Below the pieces are notes generated by a model, which saw only the letters and a list, made by a program, of their open reading frames with translations, was not told the origin of the DNA and made no database searches. This document shows, in pieces, positions 1 through 10,664 of a stretch of DNA of 64,000 nt. This stretch comes from Edaphochlamys debaryana. Taxonomy: Eukaryota > Chlorophyta > Chlorophyceae > Chlamydomonadales. Made by a program: the position numbers and the translations under genes. The number at the start of each line of letters is the position of its first letter. The first letter of the stretch is position 1. The stretch is from contig JAEHOE010000018.1 in the NCBI GenBank assembly GCA_016858145.1, positions 1,054,001 to 1,118,000 on the forward strand, given 5' to 3'.

Positions 1-118
1 TCTCACGAACCCTTCCCTGTACACCCCTGACGGCATCACGTGTCACAGCCTCTTGCAAGCCGCCTTGCATGCCCTCGCATCCCATCTTTCCATGCTATGC
101 CTCGCCGCCGCGGCTGCC

Positions 119-3100
119 TTACTGCTCGCCGCCGTCCTCCTCTCCCGCCAGCTCGTCCAGCTCCAGCATGTTCCGCTCCACATAGTTGATGATCTCTGCA
201 ACGGGATCAAAAGGAGGAACAGCACAAGGGAGATCCAGACTTATATGCATTTCAGCAGGCAAGGAAGGTGGGTACGAAAGGGGCCGGAGATGTGCGGCAA
301 GCCGCAGCCCAGGTCGGGGCTCTTGCTCTCCCGCCTCAGCCAAGACGGCCGCGAAGCCCGGCGCACCCGAGATGCGGTCGCGGTTGCGCTTGACGGCCCA
401 GGTGGCGTTGGAGGAGGTGAGGTCGTTGGCGGAGCGCAGCTCGGTGCTGACCAGGCGGTCCTCCAGCGCGTCGATCTTCTGCATGTGCGCGTCGTGGCTG
501 GCCTGCAGCGCGTTCATGAGGCTGTCCTTGTCCTGGGGGGTCGGAGGACGGATTGGGCGCAGGGTTGGCGTGGGTGTCGTTGAGGGAGGGTATGCATCAA
601 GACAGCCAGGCAGGTTTCACCAACGCATAGCACAGGGCAGGCGAGGCAAAAGCGGGGAGGGGGGCAACAGTAACAGCCAACTGCCACTCGCACCTGTAGC
701 AGCGTCCGCGCGTCCTCGGGCAGGCTCTCCACGTCGCTGTTCTCCTGGTTGTACTTCTCGAACACCGTCATGGCCACGGATGTGAGCTGCGGGCGGGGTA
801 CGGAGCCGGGTGGCGTGGGATTACGATCCAGCGGCGGCAAGCACGCTTGCTTCATAACCTGCGCTTGCACCCCTCCTCTGTGAAGCCCCCACCTCTGCGC
901 CATGTTGCGTCCTGCCCGCTAGCTCACCTGGTTGAAGAAGGAGTTCTGCAGGTCGCGGACCTGGGTGAAGTAGCCGTTGTACTGGCCCTTGTTGGTCTCC
1001 GCCAGCTCGCTGTAGGCGCGGTCGAACTCCTGCAGTGCGCGGTGCAGCACCGGGGTACTGGTAGTGAGTGTGGGTACTAGGCAGACAGGGCTAGCCGCTC
1101 CAGAACCGTGGGCATGGTCCCTCCGCGCCCTGTGTGGCCTAATGCCCCTGCACTGTCAGTCACTGAGGCTTCCGTAGCAACGCACCTGTACCAGGCCGTC
1201 CAGCACCTCCACGGCCTCCATCTCGATTGCCATGAGCTGCTCCTTGAGCGCCATCAGCTTGACCTGCGGGTGTGGGGTTTGGACAAGCATTGCCGTTTAC
1301 TATCTGTGGCCAGAGGCCCAGGTAAGGTGCCCAACCCGGCACGCATCCAGCGCTGGCTCGGCTATGGCCAGGGTGGCAGGGTACAGGCAAGCAAGCACGT
1401 GCACGTGAAGACACCGACGGCCCCACCTTGAGGTTGTCGATCTGGATGTCAGCGAAGGCGGGGTTGTCGATGACCTGGCGCGCCGTGTTCTTCTTGGCCT
1501 TCTCGTACTCGATAATGAGCTTCCGGGCCACCGCGTCCTTGTCGTCCAGGTACGACCGCACCACGCCCAGCCACTCGTCGTACTCGGCCTTCTTCTTGTT
1601 GTGCTGCTCCAGGATGACCACCTGGGTTGCAGGGCACAAGTGGAGGCACGTGTGAGCTACACTGTCGACAGCCTCAGGGGGCGCAGTCGAGGGCATGCTG
1701 ACACTGTCCGGCTGGTGATGGGCGAGGCGCAGAGGAGGACAGAGGACTGCCCTGGGCTTGCGACCCCAGCTTAGCCTCTGGCCTCGCCGCCCACGTGCTG
1801 CTCTCACCTTGAACTCGTCCGTGGCGTTGTTGAACTTGTCCCGGATCTCGTTCCAGGGGTCCAGCAGGTTGGGCACCTGGCTCAAGCGGGGCCACTCGGG
1901 GTCCTCCTTGACCTGTGGTGAGGGCCGAGGTTGGGGACAAACGGGCGTCATACTATCGTCAGGCTGTGCAGGTGCCTGGTTGCCTCCCAAACCTCCCCCT
2001 GCGGCAAGCCTCGATTAGACACCGTATGTGCCCACCCCAACCCCCCGGCCCTCGCCACCTCTCCAGCCCGTACCCCGAGCTCTCGCCACCTCCCCAGCCC
2101 GCACCCCGGCCCCACCATGTCGTCTATGAGCGACTCCACGCCCTCCAGGTTGGCCTGCGACATGAGCTTGTTGTGCGCGTCCCGCTCCGCATTCAGCTTC
2201 TCCTCCTGCGACTGCTGCTCCTCACGCTCCTGCAGCTCAATCATTTCGTCCTGCAGAGGAAGGCGGTGACCGGGGAGGAATGTTACCATATGCAGGCACA
2301 CAAGGGGGCCAGCTTGTCCCTGCGACGCCCCAGTAGCGGGGCTTGGTGGATCCCCGTCCTCGCCGGCTTCCGTGACCCCCATGCACAAACTCCCACCGCA
2401 CGCTCCCCACCCCACCAAACGGCCCCGTTTGCCGCGTCCGCCCTGCCCCCGCACCTGGTGCTGCTCGCGTGCGGCCTGCACATCCGTGGGGTTGACCCTG
2501 CGGTAGTCGAGGTATATGAGGTCCTTCACGTGCGACAGCACGTAGGAGCGGTAGTCGTGGTCCTTGCAGATGGGGTTGCCCGCCAGGTTGACCAGCCGCA
2601 GCTGCTTGAACTGGCGCAGGTACATGACGTTGTCCAGCTGCGAGATCTGGTTGTTGCCTGCAGGCAGGGTGGAGAGCGTGAGAGGGAAACAGAGGCTGGG
2701 CTGTCAGGAGGCGGCTACGGCAGGCGGTATGGGCTAGGGTCGATTGGCACAGCTTGGCTGGCAGCTGCGGATAGGGGCCCCGCCTCACCCAGCGACAGCA
2801 CGTTGAGGTTGGCGAGCGTGTCGAGGGCCTCTATCTTGGAGATCTGGTTGTTGAACAGCGACAGGTCCACCAGCTTGGTGAGCGTCTCTAACCCGCTGAT
2901 CCCCGTGATCCGGTTGAAAGAGAGGTCCAGCCACGTAAGGTTGGTCTGCGGGTGGCCCGGCGGGTGACCATCACGTCACTTCTCTGTCTGGTCTCACACA
3001 CCATCACATTCACACCATCACCATCAGTGGTTCCTGCAAGCTTATCCTGAAGCCCCAGAGGCCCTCGCGCCGACCGCGAACAGCAGCCTCACGGCACCTC

Positions 3101-3512
3101 CCCCCCTTCCCTGGAGGACAGGCCTCTCCACACACACCAGGTGGGCCAGGTTCTCAATCTTCACTATCTGGTTGTTGTCCAGTTGCAGCTTCGTGAGGTT
3201 GTCTAGGCCACGCAGGTTGTCGACGCAGGCCAGGTTCTTGAAGCTGAAGGCCAGGCACTCCACATCCCGAAAGGGCATGCTGCGCTTCTTGTTGGCCGCC
3301 GTGTCCGGCTCACCCCCCTGAATCTGTTCAGGGAGAGTACCAAAAGCCTAAGAAATCATTCCCCAGGGAAACCCCCTACTGTATGTACGCAGGTAGCTCA
3401 GGCATGCGCTCGCATCCCCATGCCGCGGGCGGACCTGGATGCACTCCCGCGTGAGCGCCTCCGTGATGACATTTGGCTCCACCTCCGCTATGAGACGCTC
3501 CAAGGACGGCAT
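119..3512 (-). CDS. DRC3: Dynein regulatory complex subunit 3 (LRR coiled-coil protein)
   Basis: Subunit of the nexin-dynein regulatory complex that links axonemal doublets in cilia (FAP134 in Chlamydomonas, LRRC48 in animals). The start ATG is at 3512; the first exon reads [20 protein letters not shown]. Next come five or six leucine-rich repeats, seen as [48 protein letters not shown] and [14 protein letters not shown], then an LRR cap ([20 protein letters not shown]). The C-terminal half is Glu/Lys-rich coiled coil, containing the [19 protein letters not shown] segment and ending GEEDGGEQ at 119. At least nine exons are needed. The LRR-cap-coiled-coil order matches the family. It is divergently arranged with the gene at 4049, so the 536 bp between them probably serves both. 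No TTACA (TGTAA on the minus strand) is visible in the 118 bp downstream, so the 3' UTR probably runs off the window. Exact joins of the small exons were not all checked. Confidence 0.93.
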
Positions 3513-4048
3513 CTTTGCGCCCGCTGCCCGGAACCGGGCGCAAAATGGTCAAAGGCGTGTCGGATACTGGATCAACGCTTCCTCATTGTATCGATATAGC
3601 CGTTAGTAGCTAGGGAAGATATGGGACGCAGTAAGAGGGGGAGTTGAGCGTCTATGGGCAAACTCGCGTGCTCGCGCGTGTCGTGTTGCAACTCTTTTCG
3701 GCTCTTCTGTTTTGCAGGATGCTGAAGACGGTTGCACGATGAATACAGCGACAGCGCCACGGCGGGACTGCATTGTTGCCGTATAGCGCACTTCGGTCGT
3801 CACACGCGGGAGTGGATTCGCTTCCAGACTGCCTCGTAGCTATCCCTAAGCAAAGTAGACGCATGCGGTGACATCAGCGACGCGCGTCGTCCGCTACGCA
3901 ACAGCTGTGCATCGTCTCTCTGCACCTCACAACGCGGCCAACGCGCCCTTGATCACAGCGTGGCATCCTTTGGACCACCGCACAGTAGATCAGCGGTTGG
4001 GGCCTCAGCGGCCACGTAGCAGCTTGATCGGGCTACAGCGCGGCAACC
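3513..4048. promoter_or_regulatory. Shared divergent promoter region
   Basis: This 536-bp gap separates two head-to-head genes (DRC3 to the left, the arabinosyltransferase to the right). I see no coding segment or clear TATA element. Its promoter role is inferred only from gene orientation. Confidence 0.4.
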
Positions 4049-6898
4049 ATGCGGCGAGGAGCCGTGCGGCAAGAGCCGGTCGCCACCTGGCATAAAATCG
4101 GGGCGGTGGCGGTCGGCCTGCTAGCCGGATATGTCATCGGTGGCGCGCTGATGGAGACCACGGACATGGCGAGTGGGGGCTTGGGCGGAGCTGCGGTCTG
4201 TGTCAGACTGGCGGGGGGGGCACGTGCTCCAGGCGGCCGCCGCAGACGAGTTCGAAGGCCTGGTTGTGGCGGGGTAGGGCAGCTTGTGCGCCAGAGACCA
4301 GGGGCAAGGTTCAGCCCACCTGACGACGTGCTTTACCCTCTTACCCGTCTTGGCGCGTGCTTTAAACCCGTCCTGGCCTTGTGCCCATGGCCTCTGACCT
4401 CCCGCGTCTGTGAAGTGATGTGCTCTCCTTAACTATGTGCTTGCTTGCTCCGCGCAGTTCATGAGCACTCCTGTGTCGGCGCCTGTGACGCTGGGGGGCA
4501 ACGGTGAGCACTAGAGCTGCAGCTTGAGCACCAGGCGCCGCCTGTACACGGCCAGCAACTGGCACGCTGCTCATGCAGGGGCCACGACGCAATCAGCGGC
4601 GTCAACAAAGCCAGCTGGCGATACGATCCACTCCATGATCACCAGCAGTGGGAGCCCATACCAGAACTTCCAAGGACGCATTATGTGAGTGAGGTCATGT
4701 GGGTCGGCACGGGTTAATGGTGGCTAGGGAAGCGGGTGGGGGGCGTGGGTCGGCATGGGGTTAATGGTGGCCAGGGAAGCGGGTGGGAGGCAGGCCTTTA
4801 GGCGCTTGGCTCTGTGCTGGCAAGATTGGGGTTGCAGGCACGCCATCCTGCGGCACAAGCAAGCGTGCGGCTGCGCGGCACTTAGGCAGCTTCCCTTCCC
4901 TGTGTTTGGCCTAGGCAGGCAGAAAGAGTCCTCCACAACGGCAAACTCTAAACCCGGGGGCAACACGATACATACGATATTCACGTGTGGAGGGGACTCT
5001 TACCAGAACTTCCAAAGCCGCATCATGTGAGTAGCGCAACTCTAGGAAAGGGCAGCCGCTCCCGTCGAACCGCCCCCAGTACATGGCACACGCTTCTTAC
5101 CTGTGATGACCCCCTCTGCCCGGTTTGTCCACAGGTACGGGACGTATAAGATTGTGCAGCGGATGCCGGGCGGTGAGAAGCTAACTGGCTTCACGCGTAT
5201 TCTGCACCGAACAAAGCCGGATGAGCTCATGGACGAGGTGGGAGGCAGGAGCGAGAGCGGGGCCAACGTTGCGGGCTAGCTTCCCTTGTGTAGCAAGCCG
5301 GCAAGCTCAAGCTGGTGTTGAACTGAAGGGGAAGGGCGACCTCTTAGCTCAGGCGCCGTCTCGTACGCTTAGAGGCTGCGGCGGTGAGCAGCGCACCCTG
5401 ACGGTGTGCAGCAACTTGTACGGGGCATGGGCCGCGGGCAGGAGACCGCGTGGTGTGCACCACAGGTTGCGGCTCCGCTGATGCAAGTGCCCAACCCCGC
5501 AGATCCCCACCTTCCGCGCAAACCCGCTGCACCCGCAATGCGACGAGTGGTGCGACTTCCCGGTGGCAGACCGGCCCAACGCCGTGGCGCAGTGGATCGC
5601 TGCCGCTGCCACGAACCCTGGCATGATTAAGGGCGCTTGGGTGCTGCTGCTGGAGTGCGACTACGTGTGGATGAAGCCCGTGGCTGCGCCTGACGCGTAC
5701 GACGCGAAGTGGGTCGGGCCGGGCCGGGTGGTTGGGAGCACGCCAAGCAGCGCCGGTGACATGCGCCATGCGGGGACAGGATAGGGCTGAGAGCAGAGGT
5801 ATGGATGCCCGGGAACACCTGGGGCCTGTACCACCCCTTCCGCGCACTAAACACTAGTCACCTCTCCTGTGCGCTCCCCCAGGATGACTGGCTTCCAGTT
5901 CATGTTCGACTACATCATGCCCGACCACCCGGGTGCGTGCCGTGCGGCGTGGTGACTGGGGAAGTGGAGGGCCGAGCCAGTTAGGCACGGGGCACGCGAG
6001 AGCGCACCGTGACAAGTGGGGGCGTGGCCAGCAGGCCTCATGGGAACCAGACCGGCATGCCTAGCCAAACAGGCGCCTGAACTGACATTGAAGGAGGGGT
6101 CGACAGCGCAACGCAACAGCAGAGCGACAGCGCTTGTTTCGCTCAACCGTCTCCCCCGCTTCCCGCCCGGTTACACAGACGCTGCCCCGCTGATGACGAA
6201 GCTCTCGGACGGGCGTGTGCCCCCCGAGGCCATCCCCCGCTCGGGCCCGGCCCCGGTCATGATCCGCTACACGGACCTGGCGGGCGTGGTGCCCGAGTGG
6301 GAGCGGGTGACGGCCAAGATCGAGGCCGACCCAGTGGCGGTCAAGGTGCTGGACTGGGTGCGCGAGATGTACGCCTGGGACATCGCACTGGCGCTGCGCA
6401 ACGTGACGCTCGTGACCGAGTCCCCGCCCAAGAGCCGCCTCATCGCGCAGCCACCCCACGATCTTGTGATGGGAGAGGCAGCCATGTGCCACTACACCTG
6501 GTGCGTACATGCGCGCAGTATCGCCGGGCTTGTGTGCGGGCCGGTGGGCTGGACGCGGGCGTGGTGGCTAGATGCGCCGGCAGCCCCTGATCCTTGCCGT
6601 GCGTGCGGTCTCATCCCCCAAGACCCGCCCCTACCCTTGCAGGGGAGCGCTTTACTATGATGACCCCCCGACCAAGAAGCACGAGATCTGGCGCTGGGAG
6701 AAGCGTGACTACACGTCGCGGGAGGTGGCGCTCAAGGTGCCCATGCTGCCCATGCCACCCAAGGAGTGGAAGGACGGCTGGGTCATCCAGGACGGCCTGC
6801 CCGTCACGCGCGAGCTGCACCAGACCCTGACGGCCATGATCGGCCGCATGAACGAGGCCATCGTAACGCTGCCGGACCTCAGCCACAAGGCAGTGTAG
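4049..6898 (+). CDS. Hydroxyproline O-arabinosyltransferase (HPAT family)
   Basis: Predicted Golgi type II enzyme that adds L-arabinose to hydroxyproline of wall and secreted glycoproteins. Exon 1 begins at ATG 4049 (MRRGAVRQEP) with one membrane anchor (IGAVAVGLLAGYVIGGAL). Lumenal signatures fit plant HPAT proteins: YQNFQSRIM, GFTRILHRTKPDELMDEIPT, AVAQWI, the acidic LLECDYVWMKP motif, PAPVMIRYTDL, DWVREMYAWDIAL and RLIAQPP. The protein ends DLSHKAV at 6898. Exons: 4049 to about 4168 (GC donor gcgagt), 4458-4506, then alternative exon A 4579-4684 or exon B about 4927-5028, then 5135-5237, 5503-5708, 5883-5932, 6179-6500 and 6643-6898. Phases are consistent at every join. Exons A and B encode similar peptides in the same phase. 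A TGTAA at 7389-7393 is a candidate poly(A) signal. Confidence 0.88.
4579..5028 (+). other. Tandemly duplicated, mutually exclusive exon pair (A and B)
   Basis: Exon A (4579-4684) reads TTQSAASTKPAGDTIHSMIT, then YQNFQGRIM. Exon B (about 4927-5028) reads SSTTANSKPGGNTIHTIFT, then YQNFQSRIM. Both have the same entry phase (one base from the 4458-4506 exon) and the same exit phase (AT plus G to give Met). Using either one keeps the frame and fills the same place in the glycosyltransferase. Using both would duplicate the QNFQxRIM segment. In the intron between them, a GC-rich stretch around 4715-4790 is itself repeated twice (gcatgggttaatggtggc-type units). Confidence 0.7.
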
Positions 6899-7759
6899 CG
6901 TGCCTGACATGGCACGTCGCGAGGGTAGGCGCCGAGGGGCGCACTGGGGGAGACGGGTCTAGCTACAGGATGGCACACTGTGAGGGCAAGGCACGCAGAG
7001 ACGATAGGGAAGTCGGGATGTGCTTGCGTACGCTTTGGCTGGGGGTGAATGACAGCGCGCGGTGGCAAGGGTGGAACGTGCATGGCACATGGTAGGCGTG
7101 CGCGTGATTGAAGAGACGGCGCGGGCCCCTCTCAACTAGTGGCCTGCCCCGTGTTGACGGTTCGCTAGGACAGGGAAGGGGCAGCGGGGTTAAGGCAATG
7201 TGCAACCGGGTCTGGCTGGAAGGGGCAGCGGGGTAATGAGTGGTGCTAAGATATAAAGCGTGCAGGAGAAGTGCTTGAAACGGACATGGGCCCTGTACGG
7301 TGCCGCATGGGAATCCGGGAGGAACGTGCATAGCGTGCGTGTGTGCTCCACTGCCAGCTCCAACCACGCTTGACATGCAGAGGCGACTTGTAAGACGGCA
7401 GGATAGTGACGATTCCACGGTTGCCAGCGTCAACAAGGGACGGCCCAGGGCAGGGAACGAAGCTGGAGCCTCAGGCAATTCGAGCCTGATATGTCTCTGC
7501 AATGTTGCACTGCTGATTTGCTCTGCGACTGAGCTGGAGGGCGACAGGGGCGGCCTGATCATATGCTGGGGCACGACTAGGCGGCCCAAGCGGGACTTAT
7601 CGAAGGCCAAGGTCAGCGGGCCATGTGGATCAGCCTCAAAGTCCGGTGGCCAGATTACATAAGTGCTTCACTGCTGCACGAACACAACTACAATGTCAGA
7701 TTAACCAGGATCGACCACGAGCACGCCCTCCCCGCTGCTGGCTGGCTCGACCAACGGAG
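6899..7759. other. Non-coding interval after the arabinosyltransferase gene
   Basis: 3' UTR and intergenic DNA. It holds a candidate TGTAA signal at 7389-7393. The short phrases ggggcagcggggtta and ggggcagcggggtaa (about 7179 and 7221) repeat imperfectly. No convincing exon was found. Confidence 0.4.
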
Positions 7760-8053
7760 GGAGTTGACCAGAGAGTGTGGGATGTGGTGTGTCTTGCAGC
7801 CACGACAGCCATGGAGAAGGGACGCCGATATCTATACGCGACAAGGGAGAATGGGAATCGCCTCGGGGTGCTGAACCGTGGACGTGTGTTGGTGTCAGCT
7901 GAGTTTTGGGGAGCGCTTCACTCTTTTGCTGCGCTCAGGCCACCAAGTGGCTGGGAGACAATACCGGCGGACCACCCTTTCCTGCGAGTCTCAGGTGGCA
8001 GATTGACTGTGCAGGAGCCCCCAGGCGTCCTGGCCTTGATTGACGATGATTAA
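7760..8053 (+). mobile_element. LINE (non-LTR retrotransposon) 3' fragment, ORF2 C-terminus
   Basis: The last about 95 codons of a reverse-transcriptase ORF. The peptide VWDVVCLAATTAMEKGRR, then FWGALHSFAALRPP and IPADHPFL, aligns along its length with the C-terminus of the complete element at 49010-49290 (VWDVVVLAAVSAMECGRR, FWARLRGFAALQLPP, VVHPFL). Identity is partial, so this is a relative of that element and not a recent copy. No RT or endonuclease domain precedes it, so it is a 5'-truncated relic. A 3' UTR probably follows the stop at 8051-8053. Confidence 0.7.
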
Positions 8054-8532
8054 AGGCACAGCGGAATTAGTGGAATAGTACTGAGGGGGGCTCTACGGGC
8101 CCGACCCTAGCAACGTGGTGTGACGACCGAAAGTCAGTCACGTTGCGTGGGTGTCGGTGTGCAGGTGGCACACCCAGTAGGTGGCGCTCTCGCTCAACCC
8201 CTCCCCTTCTGGAGGCGGTTCCTGCTGTAACCATCGCATCCTCCCCGCCTCAGCGCACGGGCCGCCTCTCCCTCCCCCTTCTGCGAGCACTGCCCCCTCA
8301 TCGCTGCCGGTCCCTTCTCCGCGGGCCACCGCCCGACTGCATGAGCCATTTGAATGTTCCTAGTCCATACAACACCATCACCTGCCACATGACCTGGCAA
8401 GCACCCACAACTGTACCCAACATACATGCCTTACATGGTAACCGCAACAAGCGAGCACAACGCTCCCCGCGACGCAACCCGACCGCCTCAATCAAGATGG
8501 CCTGACAAACACTGCGAGGTGCAAGGTTAGAA

Positions 8533-8581
8533 GCTCCTGCCGGGAGTCGGACCCGGTGTAAGCCCCAAGCGGCTCAGGAGC
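8533..8581 (-). other. tRNA-like hairpin (truncated tRNA or SINE relic)
   Basis: On the minus strand a perfect 7-bp acceptor-like stem (GCTCCTG at the 5' side, CAGGAGC at the 3' side) closes an 18-nt middle and a 17-nt T-arm with a 5-bp stem (CCGGG/CCCGG) and loop TCCGACT, close to the TTCGANT consensus. It is 49 nt long, so about 23 nt of a normal tRNA (a D arm or anticodon arm) are missing; the middle can form only a 4-bp hairpin. It lies about 480 bp beyond the LINE fragment. It could be a deleted tRNA pseudogene or the head of a tRNA-derived SINE. A functional tRNA is unlikely. Confidence 0.4.
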
Positions 8582-9331
8582 AAGATGGGAACTGGGCAGG
8601 GCAAGGCAAGCAGGGTACACTCGATGGGGCCGTGTGGGATCTGGCCTCATCCCCTTAGATGTTCTGTAATAGATTTCGCCGCTCAGGAATCAGGCGAGGG
8701 TTGTTATAATCCTAGGCTCAGCCTTCACGACCCCATGCAGTGTGCAACCCGCAGAAGGGGCAGAGGGCAGCGTCGTGCCTCAGGTTGAAGACTGAAATAA
8801 GTTTGGTCATGCTCGGAGCATCTTGTGCCCCGGGATACCTCCACTACTTTAAGCAGTCATCGGCATCGCGTGCAGCCCCCGCATGCATGCATTGTGCAAG
8901 GAGGCCAAGAGATGTCACGAGCATTAATTCCTCCGTGATCAGTGGTCACACGGAGGACTCAACAGCTTTGTTGATCTGACGGCCGGCGGGCACATGCCCA
9001 CAACAGGGACATCATGCAGGCGGCGTGCCCATAGCCGTGGAGGTGCGAGGGTGCAAGTGCGCGTGCAGTGCCCGCCGTCATCCGTCAGTAACAGCCAGTT
9101 CTCCACATAGAGTTCGGACGGTAATTCCATTTATAATTAAATCATCACCCGGAATCGGCGTGCAACGACGGGGCACAAGATACATGATGAGACGTGCGTA
9201 GCGGAGTCGAATAGATGGCTCAGGACTTCTTAGAGGTTGTCAACTTCAGGGCCCCGTAGGACTCAGTGGATTGACAGAGTGTTTGTTCATCATCGCCAGA
9301 TTAGAGAAGGTCAACGTGCCTCAGTGCAGTG
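8582..9331. other. Gene-free interval
   Basis: Less GC-rich than the surrounding genes. No exon, RNA gene or repeat with clear identity was seen. Confidence 0.4.
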
Positions 9332-9500
9332 CACATCAAGAAATATTGGCCCTACTTGGCACCGGAAAGGCCACTGATCGGGCCCGGCCAGTTTCCTATT
9401 GAGGTCCGGTTCGCTGCACATCAAGAAATATTGGCCCTACTTGGCACCGGAAAGGCCACTGATCGGGCCCGGCCAGTTTCCTATGAGGTCCGGTTCGCTG
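9332..9500 (+). repeat. Tandem direct repeat, two 85-bp units
   Basis: Unit 1 is 9332-9416 and unit 2 is 9417-9500. Both start cacatcaagaaatattggcc and end gaggtccggttcgctg. They are identical except for one T missing in unit 2. Near-identity shows a recent duplication. No coding role is apparent. Confidence 0.9.
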
Positions 9501-10664
9501 TACCCAACCCCTTTGGACAGCTACGGTCCTGGACATGAAGTCTACCGCAGCCGTGGCAAGGAGGGGAATGTAAGACACACTAGCAAGAGCAATCGAGGAG
9601 GTGTGGGAGGCTACTGACCCCGCCAGGTAGTTCAAAACCATGCGGAAACACTAAGCCTCAGCCCGGGCGAGCCCGCAGATGTTGCACACGTCATTGGGAC
9701 GCGCAAATCCACTGCTGGGACTGCCGCCCGGGGTAAGTGAGTGTGCGTATTGCTGCTGTTAGACAAGGCATGTGCCAGAAGACAGGTCAGCAACAGGCCT
9801 ACGGGAGGAGAAGGACACTGAGCTGGTTTTAAATCTGACTTTGCTCAGTTTACGCTCCCCGTGACACCCGGTGCACACCACACTAGCACACCGAGCAACG
9901 CCTTCAGAGAGCGGTATGCCATGCATGCCGGGTCAAGTACAAGAGGGGCAAGGGGTGAAGTGCTTGGCGGCGGCCGCCACCTCGTGCATATATAGACGGC
10001 TCGGTGATGCTAAGTTATTCGATTCCATGCGGACTTATCCTCATGTGAGTCGGTAGAGGGAGTCCTTAGATCCTCATAGCCGGGAATTAATGTTGGGGCG
10101 GCCGCAATGCAGTGTGCTCGAAGGCATGTGTTGATCGGACCAAGCCGAAATGTCACCAGGCCCTCCAAGCCTTGCGGCCATGGAGTCCGTGGCCGCGTCC
10201 ACTCACCCATGAGCTGCACCTCAGCCGGGCTGCTCGTGAAGTGCAGACGACCAGCCGCCGACATGCAGTTCTCGAGACGCGCCGCCTTGGCTCCGCAGGC
10301 AGGCCACCAGCTCCAGTGCTTCAGCCCAGAGAGCTGAGTCCAGCCAGGGCAGCCCAGATGGCCGCGCCGGGCCACACCGCGGCAGCAGAAGGAGACGAAG
10401 GTCATGTCGGCGCAGCATAGACAGGGTATGGGAGACGAGTAGCGAGTGTGCTGACATTGCCAGTGTGTGCAGCAGTGCTGGAGTATGCGCAAGCAGGGCA
10501 AGCGAGGCGCATTTATGGTTGCGGCGGCGCACGGCATGGAGGGCCCCTCAATCGCGCGCGGAGCCGCACCGGGCAGACCCTTTCCCCAGCACCAACTAGC
10601 ACATCGCTGCAACGAGAACACGAGCCGCTGACCCAGCTTTGTCCAGGTTCAGGCCGGGCCCAAA
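9501..10664. other. Upstream region of the eIF2-beta gene
   Basis: No gene recognised. The last few hundred bases should hold the promoter and 5' UTR of the gene starting at 10665. Open frames here on both strands lack any recognisable domain. Confidence 0.35.

Noticed and set aside
4700..4790. Repeat phrases in the arabinosyltransferase intron taken as a mobile element
   Set aside because: They are two short imperfect units next to the duplicated exons and are better explained by local slippage or the exon duplication.
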